DNA of 33,491 nucleotides from Planctomycetota bacterium (lineage in GTDB: Bacteria > Planctomycetota > Phycisphaerae > WQYP01): contig JAKBAC010000020.1 in the NCBI GenBank assembly GCA_021809365.1, positions 1 to 33,491 on the forward strand. Reading direction: 5' to 3'. Made by a program: the position numbers and the translations under genes. Shown here one piece after another: positions 24,966 through 33,446 of the stretch (positions within the stretch are counted from its first letter, which is position 1; the number at the start of each line of letters is the position of its first letter). Under the pieces are notes generated by a model, which was not told the DNA's origin, made no database searches, and saw only the letters and a program-made list of their open reading frames with translations.

Positions 24966-25104
24966 CCGGGCGTGGTGGGGCCTGCGGCAGTTTCAGTTCG
25001 GGTACGAGCAACGAGCACCGACACAGCGTGTATTGTCACGGCCCCTTCAGGAGGTCCGTGAATTCACCAACGCTTGAGTGTTCAGTTACAGGCCACCGGG
25101 CGTG

Positions 25105-26058
25105 TCAGGCGTCCAGCCCTTCGTACATCGCCGTGCTCATGTAGCGCTCACCCGTGGAGCACATGACGGCCACGATGATCTTACCCTTCATTTCCGGGCG
25201 GGCGGCCACTTGTGCCGCGGCCCACATATTGGCTCCGGAACTGATGCCGGCGAGAATACCTTCTTCCCGCGCCAGACGACGCGCCCATTCGAAGGCGTCC
25301 TCATTGGTCACTTGAATGACTTCATCCACCAGATCCACGCGCAGATTTTTCGGTATAAAGCCCGCACCGGCACCCTGAATTTTGTGCGGGCCGGGTTTCA
25401 GCGGCTGCCCCGCTTTGCACTGTGTAATAACCGGTGAGCCGGTGGGTTCAACGGCAATGGCTTTGAATTTTGGATTCCGTTTCTTGATCACGCTGGTAAC
25501 ACCGCTGATCGTACCGCCGGTGCCCACCGCGGAAACCAGGCAGTCCACTTTGCCGTCGGTATCGTTCCAGATTTCCTCGGCGGTGGTTTTGGCGTGAATT
25601 TCCACATTGGCCGGATTGTCAAACTGGCGCGCGACAATCGCATTCTTGTCCGCGGCCGCTGCTTCATTGCATCGGCGAATCGCGCCGGGCATTCCTTCGG
25701 CTGCGGGTGTCAGAACCAGATTCGCCCCCATGATCCGCAACAGTTTGCGGCGTTCCAATGACATGCTCTCGGGCATGTAAAGCGTCAGTTTGTATCCTTT
25801 GGCGGCGCACACAAAAGCCAGGGCAATGCCGGTGTTGCCGCTGGTGGCCTCCATGATGTGCGTCTCTTTATTAATCTTGCCTTCCTTCTCGGCAGCCTCA
25901 ATCATGGCCAGACCGATACGATCCTTCACGCTGGAAAGCGGATTAAAAAATTCGCACTTGGCGTAAACAATGCCATGCCCGGCCGGGACCAGCCGATTAA
26001 TGCGTACCAGCGGGGTATTGCCGATGGTTTTTGTAATGTCGGAAAAGAGCCTGGTCAT
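25105..26058 (-). CDS. cysK: Cysteine synthase A (O-acetylserine sulfhydrylase)
   Basis: CysK makes L-cysteine from O-acetylserine and sulfide using PLP. The PLP lysine is Lys45 in NPLSSVKDR, the substrate loop TSGNTG is at 72-77, and the phosphate-binding GTGGTISG is present. At 317 residues it is full length and intact. The ATG has a strong AAGGAG about 5 nt upstream. It lies 309 bp downstream of the uronate operon on the same strand and has its own -35 box, so it is probably a separate transcript. It converges with rseP. Confidence 0.95.
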   Translation of the reverse strand: MTRLFSDITKTIGNTPLVRINRLVPAGHGIVYAKCEFFNPLSSVKDRIGLAMIEAAEKEGKINKETHIMEATSGNTGIALAFVCAAKGYKLTLYMPESMSLERRKLLRIMGANLVLTPAAEGMPGAIRRCNEAAAADKNAIVARQFDNPANVEIHAKTTAEEIWNDTDGKVDCLVSAVGTGGTISGVTSVIKKRNPKFKAIAVEPTGSPVITQCKAGQPLKPGPHKIQGAGAGFIPKNLRVDLVDEVIQVTNEDAFEWARRLAREEGILAGISSGANMWAAAQVAARPEMKGKIIVAVMCSTGERYMSTAMYEGLDA

Positions 26059-26111
26059 AGTATCTCCTTGAATATTAATCTGATTACTAGGTTATGGTGA
26101 TTTGTCCATGG

Positions 26112-26117
26112 TGTCAA
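26112..26117 (-). promoter_or_regulatory. Putative cysK -35 box
   Basis: TTGACA on the minus strand about 54 bp before the cysK start; the hexamer 17 bp downstream, TAACCT, matches the -10 consensus only partly, so regulation by an activator is possible. Confidence 0.4.
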
Positions 26118-26152
26118 GGAAAACAAGCGGCGAAAACACTGCCGCACCGCCG

Positions 26153-26310
26153 TCCCCACGCCAACCCTTTTCGCCGCCGACACCGGACTATCACCGCGGT
26201 GTTCTGGGCAATCGCGTTACCGGAGCACCGTCATAATGAGCCGGTACCGTCAGTGCCCGCGCGCAAAAGGCGGCCGTCCCACGCCCGGTCCGCTGCGGCC
26301 ATTGCCACAA
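26153..26310. repeat. Structured intergenic element, copy 2
   Basis: About 158 bp, alignable with 7041-7194 in the same (plus-strand) orientation. The inner stem is ACACCG/CGGTGT (26180-26185 with 26197-26202) where copy 1 has GCACCG/CGGTGC, a G:C to A:T pair exchange. The GGAGCACCGTCATAA block is shared exactly. The second stem is weakened by one C/A mismatch. The copies have different neighbours, which argues against a cis-acting riboswitch. Confidence 0.6.
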
Positions 26311-26367
26311 CAATAATTGTGTGCAACGACCCTGAAATTCCCGCCACGGCTGCGCGACGATCCCGAC

Positions 26368-27156
26368 TCACACGCCCTTGGTCAGAAATCCGCCATCGAC
26401 CACGATCGTTTCACCGGTGGTGAAGCTGGCGGAATCGCTGATCAGATAGATCGCCGCGCCCACGAGTTCCTCGGCACTGCCGAAGCGCCCCATGGGCGTA
26501 TGCTGTTTGACGCGATCTCCGCGCGGCGTACCTTCAAGAATCTTACGATTCAGATCGGTGGGGAAAAAACCTGGAGCGATTCCATTGACGCGAATCCCCA
26601 GCGGTGCCCACTCATTCGCCAGTCCGCGGATCAATCCCACAACGCCGGTCTTGCTGGCGGCGTATGCGATGACTTCCGTGAGGCTCATGAATGAACTGAC
26701 GCTGGCGATGTTCACGATGCAGCCGCGGATGAGCTTCGCATCCGGTGCCTGCTCCTTCATAATCCGTGCCGCCGCCTGATTTACAATGAAGCTGCCGGTA
26801 AGGTTAATGCGAATAATGCGCTCAAAGTCCTCCGCGGACAAATCCAGGGATGGCTGCTTTTTATGAACGCCGGCGGCACTGACCACGGCATCCAGACGTC
26901 CATATTTCGCGGCGGCGGCTTGGAATGAGGCTTCAACCGCCCCGGCATCCGTCACATTTAACGTGATGGCATCATGTCCGGAACTGATGGCGGCAAGTTC
27001 TTTTTGCATAGCCCGCACCTTATCAGGATTGCTGGAGGCGGCGATTACCGTTGCGCCAGCCTGAGCATAACCCAGTGCAATCGCCTTGCCCAATCCACTG
27101 GTGCCGCCGGTGATAAGGCAAACTTTTCCGCTGATGTCCAATAGAGGATGCGTCAT
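26368..27156 (-). CDS. SDR-family oxidoreductase (uronate operon)
   Basis: A 262-residue classical short-chain dehydrogenase/reductase. The cofactor motif TGGTSGLG is at residues 16-23, the NAAG-like motif appears as VVSAAGV near 91-97, and catalytic Ser near 152-155 with Tyr165 and Lys169 (YAASK) are intact. It resembles gluconate 5-dehydrogenase/KduD-type sugar-acid reductases. It is the last gene of the uronate operon and overlaps the preceding gene by 4 bp (ATGA). Reduction of fructuronate or a related keto-uronate is a reasonable inference; the exact substrate is not visible. Confidence 0.8.
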   Translation of the reverse strand: MTHPLLDISGKVCLITGGTSGLGKAIALGYAQAGATVIAASSNPDKVRAMQKELAAISSGHDAITLNVTDAGAVEASFQAAAAKYGRLDAVVSAAGVHKKQPSLDLSAEDFERIIRINLTGSFIVNQAAARIMKEQAPDAKLIRGCIVNIASVSSFMSLTEVIAYAASKTGVVGLIRGLANEWAPLGIRVNGIAPGFFPTDLNRKILEGTPRGDRVKQHTPMGRFGSAEELVGAAIYLISDSASFTTGETIVVDGGFLTKGV

Positions 27157-28265
27157 GATGACTCCAAAGCTTTGAGGTGCTTACGATCAAATTCCACACC
27201 CGCTTCGCGGGCGATACTTTCAAAGGCGTCCATTTCGGCTGCTGTGAAAATCAGGCCGCCAAGTTTTTCCGACCGCTGCGCCGCCCGCGCTTCAGGCTCC
27301 CCCGGCAGCAGTGCGTTTTCATTGCCATGTCCGCGAATATCCGTCAAAATCGCTTTGACATTCTCCTGTTGCGAGCGATTCTTTGCGAATGCCTCTCCAC
27401 TGATCGCATCCGCGCGGATGCACTGGAAGAAAAAGCAGGGGGTGCGCTTTTCATCCCCGGGGCCGATTTTCCAGCGGCTGCGCAGCGTTGGCAGGGACCC
27501 GCCGATATAAGCCGCCAGCAATTCATCAATTAACGACAGGCCATAGCCTTTATGCGCGCCGAATGGGAATAAGGCGGCGGCCAGATTGGGATCCCGTGTG
27601 GGATTGCCGTCCTTATCCACAGCCCAGCCTTCACCAAGCTGTCTGCCTTCACGGGAAAACTGCTGTACGCGCCCCATGGCTACCACGCTGGTTGCCCAGT
27701 CCACGCATATCGGAAAACCGACCGCTTCAGTGGTGGGAAATCCCCATGAATGCGGATTGGTGCCCAGCGTTGGAAATTTTCCGCCAAAGGGAACCACTTC
27801 CGCCAATGCGGCGGTACATGCGGTATAGGCGAGATAGCCCTTCTTCGCCGCTTCCATCACATAGCCACCACCCCAGAGGTAATGAAAAGCATTGTCCACG
27901 CTCACCACGCCTACGCCAAATTCATCCGCCAGCTTCATGCACTGTTCCATGGCGGCAAAAGCCGTGGCCTGGCCAAGTTTACGGTTGGCATTCCAGCGGG
28001 CGACGGCACTGAATTTGGAAGGAAGAATTTCAATGCCGGCACCGGGCACGCAGCCGCCGGCCTTCGAGCCAAACAGATCGTCCAGATGCAGGGCCTTGAT
28101 CGCGTTATGCGTCTTTATGCCATGCCGGGCGGTCAATTCGCTGAATCGCGCGGCTGCCGCTGATTCCTCATCGGTAAAACCGCGCTTGCGGTATGCGGCC
28201 CGCACAATGCGGTTATGCATTTCGACAGGAATGACAAATTCAGCCGATACGGTGGTACTCATCAT
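27153..28265 (-). CDS. Ldh2/malate-dehydrogenase-type oxidoreductase
   Basis: A 370-residue member of the Ldh family (type 2 malate/L-lactate dehydrogenase, PF02615), NAD(P)-dependent enzymes acting on 2-hydroxy acids and related keto acids. Family segments seen include RHGIKTHNAIKAL near the N-terminus, GVGVVSVDNAFHYLWGGGY, GTNPHSWGFPT and FPFGAHKGYGLSL. It starts 43 bp after the 2-hydroxyacid dehydrogenase gene and overlaps the SDR gene by 4 bp, so it belongs to the same transcript. A second Met codon directly follows the first. Its step in uronate breakdown is not clear. Confidence 0.82.
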   Translation of the reverse strand: MMSTTVSAEFVIPVEMHNRIVRAAYRKRGFTDEESAAAARFSELTARHGIKTHNAIKALHLDDLFGSKAGGCVPGAGIEILPSKFSAVARWNANRKLGQATAFAAMEQCMKLADEFGVGVVSVDNAFHYLWGGGYVMEAAKKGYLAYTACTAALAEVVPFGGKFPTLGTNPHSWGFPTTEAVGFPICVDWATSVVAMGRVQQFSREGRQLGEGWAVDKDGNPTRDPNLAAALFPFGAHKGYGLSLIDELLAAYIGGSLPTLRSRWKIGPGDEKRTPCFFFQCIRADAISGEAFAKNRSQQENVKAILTDIRGHGNENALLPGEPEARAAQRSEKLGGLIFTAAEMDAFESIAREAGVEFDRKHLKALESS

Positions 28266-28308
28266 CCGCTGGTTATCTTCGCTTTATTCACGCGTGTCAA
28301 TGTAAAGA

Positions 28309-29274
28309 TCAAATTGTATTCGCCTGAATATAATCTGAATTTCCTTTGAGAAAATTAATCAGATTGGCCGCCGCCCGCAGGCCTTGTCGTTGCACGCTTT
28401 CATACGTCCGGCTGCCGACATGCGGTGTGATGATGATGTTATCAACACTTTGAAAAATATGAGGTGCCCGCACGGGTTCATATTCCAGCACATCCGCGCC
28501 GTAGCCGTGGATTTTTCCGGATTTACAGGCATCCACAATATCCTGCTCCACCACCAGCGCCCCGCGTGCGGTATTGATGATTATCACACCATCTTTCATG
28601 GTCGCCAAGGAGCCTTTGTTGATCATGCCGCGGTTGTGTTCATTCAGGTTGGTATGCAGGGAAATTACATCGGATTGCGCGAAAAGTTCCGACCGGTCGG
28701 CAACACGGGTGGCATGATATTGCCGCAGGAACTCAGGTTCCCAGTAATTACCGCAGGCCAGTATTTTCATATCCATGGCATGGCAGCGTTTAACCACTTC
28801 ATGGGCAATGCGGCCCGAGCCGACGATACCGAACGTTTTGCTCCACAGTTCCCGGCCCGTTTGTCGGGACCATTGGCCCCTTTTGACGCTGGCGGCATGA
28901 AACCAGAAATGCTTGGCCACCGCGATCATCAAACCGATGGTATGTTCCGCCACCGCGGTTTCATTAACGCCGGGTGTGAACAGCACCGGCACCCGACGGA
29001 ATGTCGCATGTTGAACATCAATGGAATCCAGGCCTATGCCGTACTTGGCGATGACCTTCAACTGTGGCAAAAAGGCGTCAATGACCTTCGCGTTGAGTTG
29101 GTCATCACCATTGAGCAGGCCGTCAAAGGGGCCTTGCTTCGCGATGAGATCCAGCATGTGTGCCTCGGATAACGGACCGCGGGCGCGGACGATCTCAAAG
29201 CCGGAACTGTCGAGAAGTTTCTGATGCTCCCCCGGTGTGTCCTGAAAACTTGTGGTGGTTAATAGGATTCTCAT
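28309..29274 (-). CDS. D-isomer-specific 2-hydroxyacid dehydrogenase
   Basis: A 321-residue NAD-dependent dehydrogenase of the D-2-hydroxyacid (SerA/GyaR-like) family. The substrate domain carries KYGIGLDSIDV near residue 80. The Rossmann motif is FGIVGSGRIAHEV near 149, then NTARGALV with the substrate-binding Arg, and ITPHVGS with the catalytic His. It lacks the C-terminal ACT domain of SerA, so it is not a standard serine-pathway enzyme. GGAG lies before the ATG. It lies in the uronate operon, 86 bp after uxaE, and could reduce a 2-keto acid from that pathway. Confidence 0.82.
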   Translation of the reverse strand: MRILLTTTSFQDTPGEHQKLLDSSGFEIVRARGPLSEAHMLDLIAKQGPFDGLLNGDDQLNAKVIDAFLPQLKVIAKYGIGLDSIDVQHATFRRVPVLFTPGVNETAVAEHTIGLMIAVAKHFWFHAASVKRGQWSRQTGRELWSKTFGIVGSGRIAHEVVKRCHAMDMKILACGNYWEPEFLRQYHATRVADRSELFAQSDVISLHTNLNEHNRGMINKGSLATMKDGVIIINTARGALVVEQDIVDACKSGKIHGYGADVLEYEPVRAPHIFQSVDNIIITPHVGSRTYESVQRQGLRAAANLINFLKGNSDYIQANTI

Positions 29275-29360
29275 AACGCTCCAATTCTCTTATACATTCG
29301 CGGTGCATGCCTTTCGCATGCCAATCACCGGATTATCATCAGGGCTGCCCCGTCGGCCAC

Positions 29361-30605
29361 TCAACAGAATATTTTCTCAATATGTCGCCTGAGCAGGTTG
29401 TACGTTACCTGTTCGCCAACCAACACCGCATGTCGATCCAACAGGGCATGAAAACGGTCTTTGCGTTCCGCCGCCAGCTTATACGCGACATGAAACAGTT
29501 GCCGCAGATCACCGTTGAATTGTCGCGCGTGCGGCTCATGCCGGATGGCTGAGGCAATATCCGCCCCCGTGCAATGATTCATCGTCGTGACACTCGGCAA
29601 ACGTTCGCGTCGGATGTCAATGACGCTGGCGTAGGGGCCGCAGAGTTCCTCAAACCGCTTCAATGCCTCCTCATATATTTCACGCACCAGAGCCAGACCG
29701 AGGTCATCCGCCGCGGCAATAGCCGCTATTTCTTCCAGCCATGTCGTTCCGGCGGTTTTTATATGCAGCCCGGCGTGGTGTCGCTGAATGGCTCGGCGAA
29801 TCGACTGATAAATGGAGAATTTATCGCTGCCGGAGTGAACACTTAATTTCAGATTTCGCGGCAGTCCAAATTCCCTGACTGCATACGCAATGACCGCCAG
29901 ATCATCACTAAATTCCCTTTCGAACTGCTCCACATCGCCCACGTAATCCACGCCTTTGTTGAATCGCCCGGTGAATTTGGGGGCAATCGTCTGAATCGGA
30001 ATGCCCTCCCGACCAACCGCGGCCAGGATCAGCAGCAGCTCATCGGGCGTTTGCGGACTGTCGGTTTCATCCATGGAAATTTCAATAATGCAACGATCCG
30101 CGCCTTTGGCCGCGACAATGTGCTGGTACACACGCCCGGCTTCCCGTACTGCAGTGAGATACTTTTGGCCGACACGGGCAATGGATTCTTCATCCATCCT
30201 GATGGGAGCCGACAGGCGGGCAATCTCGGGAGAACCGCGGAGCTTGCGCATATCCCGCACAAAACCGGTAATGGCCGCGTCATCCGCCTGTTTTCCGATG
30301 AACTCCGCGACATCAATGGTAAAAAAGTCACTGGACGCAAGAAAGCGGTCCACCGTCTTCACACCGATATGATCCGCATCAACATAATAGGGCCGATTCC
30401 ATTTCAAAGCCTTGACCGCGGCATCCGCTTCGATCCGCACGTCAAGGGGTTCGGTATGCACGATCAGATGTTCCCGGTTGGATTTATTCCACACCGGCGT
30501 AATGTCCGCGCCCTGTTGCCCGGCCCGTACAAACGCTTCCAACCCAGCTCGTCCCTGCCGACCAAAGCGATCCCCGATTCCCATACTGAATTTAGCAAGT
30601 TCCAT
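29361..30605 (-). CDS. uxaE: Tagaturonate/fructuronate epimerase UxaE
   Basis: A 414-residue protein of the UxaE family, which interconverts D-tagaturonate and D-fructuronate at C3 and so lets galacturonate enter the glucuronate branch without tagaturonate reductase. The N-terminus SMGIGDRFGRQG, the RPYYVDADHIG segment, the EISMDETDSPQTPDELL segment and LSVHSGSDKFSIY are family-like; acidic and His residues in these are candidates for metal binding. It starts 36 bp after the UxaC-like isomerase gene, whose product would supply its substrate. This pairing supports the call. Confidence 0.8.
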   Translation of the reverse strand: MELAKFSMGIGDRFGRQGRAGLEAFVRAGQQGADITPVWNKSNREHLIVHTEPLDVRIEADAAVKALKWNRPYYVDADHIGVKTVDRFLASSDFFTIDVAEFIGKQADDAAITGFVRDMRKLRGSPEIARLSAPIRMDEESIARVGQKYLTAVREAGRVYQHIVAAKGADRCIIEISMDETDSPQTPDELLLILAAVGREGIPIQTIAPKFTGRFNKGVDYVGDVEQFEREFSDDLAVIAYAVREFGLPRNLKLSVHSGSDKFSIYQSIRRAIQRHHAGLHIKTAGTTWLEEIAAIAAADDLGLALVREIYEEALKRFEELCGPYASVIDIRRERLPSVTTMNHCTGADIASAIRHEPHARQFNGDLRQLFHVAYKLAAERKDRFHALLDRHAVLVGEQVTYNLLRRHIEKIFC

Positions 30606-30641
30606 TTTGTTTCCGCCTTCATACCTTTGCCCCCGCCACAG

Positions 30642-32015
30642 TTACCGCTCCAAAAATGTTTTGAAATTTCCGCCAAGAAGTTTCTCCACATCATGCTCAA
30701 TATCCTCGCGTGTGATCCGGCGGCCTGTCTCCACAATGCGGGTATACGTCTCGACAAGCACGTCGGCGATGACCTTGCGGCTGTGCTCCCATTTGTAAAC
30801 CAATTGATCCAGAATACGCGCATCGGAATGCTGCGGGATGAAACTGGTTCCCAGCAGTTCCAGACGCATTTGCGTGATCTCGGAAATCAGACTGGGATTA
30901 TTCAGAAACCACCAGCAGCCAAAGGGCATCAGATTGCCGAACTTACGGGCCGTCACACACAGTTCATGCTGATTTTCCCGCGCCAACATGGTAACCAGAA
31001 ATTTGTTGTTCGGGAAATCCCGGCACAACCGGGCGACCGTTGCAATATCCGACAGACCCGATGAATCGCCGGCATCACGCAGTGCCGGCTGCGTGTGGAG
31101 ATTGGAGCCGATCATCATGGCAAATGGCACGTGACGCTCCGCACACACCGGCAAAATCGCCTTCTCCAAAACAATCTGGCCGGCCATGGCCGATGTGTTC
31201 AGCGCGTTCGCGGGGTAACGGAAATCCGGCGGCAAACTGACGGCCATATAAATTGCCTGTTGCCGATCCATCCATTCATTGAGAAAGCGCTTGATTTCAT
31301 CAATGCTTTGCGGTGATGGCTCGCCATGCGTTTTATAGCCCCAGGCGAAAAGTTTTTCCGCGGCCTGCGGAAAGTTGCGCAGCAGTGGATCAATGCGCAA
31401 TACCGCTTTGAATCTGGGATCGGTGCCGATCATTTTATCCGCCAGCCAGCGATTGCGCTCATTGTCATCGAAAACCGGATTGGTCATGGTAATCGTATGA
31501 ACATTGCTCAATTCCATAACGCGGTCAATGTAGTCACTTGGATTGCGCCGGGTGAAGAAATCACGGTAAGCGTCCAGGCTCTTTTCATTGGGATCCAGTC
31601 CGAGTTTACCAAGCGTGGTCAATACCCCGCGACAGGCCTCGCTGACGGGCGTGTTTTCAACAAACAGATATTTCCATATATGATCCGCCTGACGGGATTT
31701 CGGCCATTTCCAGAATTCCTCATAGGGAAGTTTAGAAGCCGGCACCACCCGAAATACTTCCGCCACGAGATAATGGTACGTCACCAGCTCCTCGATGCCC
31801 CACAGCATCAGACCCGCCGGATCAATCTTGCCGGTGCTATTGGCCACAGGCGTGCCAAATCGTGGGGCGTACAGATGTGTGTGAATATCATAAATACGCT
31901 GGCGGCGCACAACATCCGCTACAGTCTTCCGCAGCGCCACCACGGACATGAACCGACCGCCGGTTTCGGCGGAATAGTACCGTTTCTGTCGTGCCTTTCG
32001 TTCCTTACCGTTCAA
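30642..32015 (-). CDS. uxaC: Uronate isomerase (UxaC-like)
   Basis: A 457-residue member of the uronate isomerase family, which converts galacturonate to tagaturonate or glucuronate to fructuronate. The N-terminal metal motif IYDIHTHLYAP (His45 and His47) is clear. The C-terminal CWWFLNNPSLISE and FIPQHSDARILDQL match the UxaC tail, where E. coli has TDSRS-like residues. It is the first gene of the uronate operon. The start is taken as TTG at 32015, because AGGAGG (32028-32023) lies exactly 7 nt upstream; the downstream ATG at 31949 has no Shine-Dalgarno. Homology alone would allow either start. Confidence 0.8.
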   Translation of the reverse strand: MNGKERKARQKRYYSAETGGRFMSVVALRKTVADVVRRQRIYDIHTHLYAPRFGTPVANSTGKIDPAGLMLWGIEELVTYHYLVAEVFRVVPASKLPYEEFWKWPKSRQADHIWKYLFVENTPVSEACRGVLTTLGKLGLDPNEKSLDAYRDFFTRRNPSDYIDRVMELSNVHTITMTNPVFDDNERNRWLADKMIGTDPRFKAVLRIDPLLRNFPQAAEKLFAWGYKTHGEPSPQSIDEIKRFLNEWMDRQQAIYMAVSLPPDFRYPANALNTSAMAGQIVLEKAILPVCAERHVPFAMMIGSNLHTQPALRDAGDSSGLSDIATVARLCRDFPNNKFLVTMLARENQHELCVTARKFGNLMPFGCWWFLNNPSLISEITQMRLELLGTSFIPQHSDARILDQLVYKWEHSRKVIADVLVETYTRIVETGRRITREDIEHDVEKLLGGNFKTFLER

Positions 32016-32022
32016 TTGCCGA

Positions 32023-32044
32023 CCTCCTGCAAACTCGTAGTATA
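32023..32044 (-). promoter_or_regulatory. Uronate operon -10 box and ribosome binding site
   Basis: On the minus strand TATACT (32044-32039) is followed by AGGAGG (32028-32023), placing a likely transcript start near 32032 and a leader of under 20 nt. The -35 region is poor, suggesting activation. No operator for a GntR- or KdgR-type regulator was recognised. Confidence 0.5.
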
Positions 32045-32117
32045 CAAAACACGAGCGCAACTGTGCCACAAACCATTAAAGAATTGCGGAACGATGGGCC
32101 TGTGACCGCTTCTGCAG

Positions 32118-32176
32118 CGCGGCGGCGGCGGCCGCCGCAGAGCAGGAGAGAGTAGAGAGTTGAACAGTAGAGCACA
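32118..32176. repeat. GC-hairpin plus AG-tail module, copy A
   Basis: A GC-rich palindrome (GCGGCGGCGGCGGCCGCCGC) followed by AGAGCAGGAG, AGAGTAGAGAG and TTGAACAGTAGAGCACAT. The same layout recurs at 32254-32313, and in looser form near 33084-33119 and 33376-33425. Confidence 0.65.
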
Positions 32177-32253
32177 TAAGGCTGGAACTCAAGAGTTGCT
32201 GTCGCAAGATGAGGCAGCTCCTGCGGTCTACTTTCTATTTTCTACTTTCAAGG

Positions 32254-32313
32254 TGCGGCGGCGGCTGTTGCCGCAGAGCAGGAGAAAGGAGAGAGTTGAA
32301 CAGTGGAGCACAT
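32254..32313. repeat. GC-hairpin plus AG-tail module, copy B
   Basis: The palindrome GCGGCGGCTGTTGCCGC is followed by AGAGCAGGAG, GAGAGAGTTGAACAGTGGAG and CACAT, matching copy A apart from an internal insertion and a different palindrome core. Confidence 0.65.
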
Positions 32314-32380
32314 CTCTACAACGAGCAACGAGCAACGAACAACGGGGTTGAGCTGTCGCTGCGACGGCCAAGTTGCTCAA

Positions 32381-32423
32381 GTTCGGGGGCAAGGTGCTCA
32401 AGTTAGGGGGGCAAGGTGCTCAA
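32381..32423 (+). repeat. Two-copy tandem repeat (21-22 bp)
   Basis: Units 32381-32401 and 32402-32423 read GTT[C/AG]GGGGGCAAGGTGCTCAA. They form the start of the longer duplicated segment. Confidence 0.6.
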
Positions 32424-32676
32424 GTTGAGCATGTGGATGGGAGCGTTGATTTTAGCGGGTTTGGTTCAAGGTGCTCCAGATGCTCAAGATGTTTTGGGCC
32501 CCCAGGGGGGCATTCAGAAGTTAGGAGTTAGGAGAATGGGAGTTAGAAGACCTTGCGGATTTCAACTTGCCCTAGATGCCCAGGTTAGGGGGCAACTTGC
32601 CCAAGTTGCGCAAGTTGATGGAAGCTTTGATTTTCGCGGGTTTGATTCAAGTTGCCCTAGATGCCCAAGATGTTTT
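32405..32676 (+). repeat. Diverged ~90-bp direct duplication
   Basis: Segments 32405-32495 and 32585-32676 align over their whole length around a TTGATTTT-x-GCGGGTTTG core and end in CAAGATGTTTT. Copies differ mostly in matched substitutions (GGTGCTC against CTTGCCC), and each is followed by GGAGTTA words. Confidence 0.65.
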
Positions 32677-33150
32677 AACGGGGGTAGCATTTAGTATTGA
32701 GGAGTTAGGAGTTAGAAGACTTTTTGGGCGCGGAATGGGCGCGGGCTGTTGGCTACAACGAACAACGAAACGCTGCGCTTAACGAGCAACGAGCAACGAA
32801 ACACACGGGCACTCAACGAGTGACGAGCGACGAGTTTCTGTTCAGGATTCTTTTCCGCGATCGCTGTGGCGGCGTGTTATTTACTTGTCAAATCCCGGCG
32901 GACCGGGATGCGGCACTTGTGCCGTGGAGAAGCTATAGGGGGTGACGGGGGAGGGTAATGGCAAGTCAGTGTCAGTGTTCAGTTTTCAGTGTTCAGTGTT
33001 CAGGAGACAGGAGACAGGAGACAAGGAGTTAGGAGTTAGGAGTTAGGAGAATAGGGAAGCTGCAAGGGGAATTGCTGTCGGTTGCCGGGCGCGGAGCAGG
33101 TGAGAGTAGAGAGTAGAGCTGTCGCTGCGGCGACGACGACCACGACGGTA

Positions 33151-33353
33151 TTTACCACGAGGTAACGGAGGTAAACGGAGGAAACGACGACGAGTAGCCA
33201 CAGAGGGCACAGAGATCACGGAGGTTGGGATACGACGATGGTATTTACCACAACGACACAACGACACGCTTCAACGAGCAACGAGCAACGAACAACGGTG
33301 TGAACCGCAAAGGGGCGTAAGAACGCAAAGACGGGCGATTACGACGATATTTA
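33151..33353 (+). repeat. Composite block, inverted copy of left end
   Basis: Contains in order: TTTACCACGAGGTAACGGAG, GTAAACGGAGGAAACGACGA, CCACAGAGGGCACAGAG, ACCACAACGACACAACGACA, AACGAGCAACGAACAACG and CGCAAAGGGGCGTAAGAACG, ending in GATATTTAC. The reverse complement of 1-245 carries the same series in the same order. Confidence 0.8.
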
Positions 33354-33426
33354 CCACGAGGTAGCGGAGGGGTAGCCGCTGCGGCGGCTAGAGCAGGAGA
33401 ACAGGGGATAGTTGAGCAGTAGAGCG

Positions 33427-33446
33427 AATCGGGCCGTGGCCCGATT
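33427..33446. repeat. Perfect 9-bp hairpin
   Basis: AATCGGGCC-GT-GGCCCGATT within the AG-rich tail near the right end. Possibly another GC-palindrome core of the repeat modules. Confidence 0.5.

Larger units (their letters stand above)
26059..26367. other. 309-bp region between uronate operon and cysK
   Basis: Both flanking genes are on the minus strand. The region holds the structured element copy 2 (26153-26310) and, closer to cysK, a perfect TTGACA -35 (26117-26112, minus) with a weak -10 TAACCT 17 bp on. That promoter would start transcription downstream of the structured element, so the element would not be in the cysK leader. No gene is seen. Confidence 0.5.

Noticed and set aside
26153..26310. 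A SAM or other sulfur riboswitch in front of cysK
   Set aside because: No known riboswitch consensus matches, the likely cysK promoter lies downstream of it, and the other copy is not associated with sulfur genes.
30051..31064. A 337-codon plus-strand open frame
   Set aside because: It is antisense to the UxaE and UxaC-like genes and shows no family motif.
32416..32945. Small open frames in the right repeat array
   Set aside because: They are composed of repeat words and no ribosome binding site or family feature is seen.
32320..33297. A CRISPR array in the repeat region
   Set aside because: The words are short, degenerate and lack constant repeats with unique spacers of fixed length; no cas gene is present.
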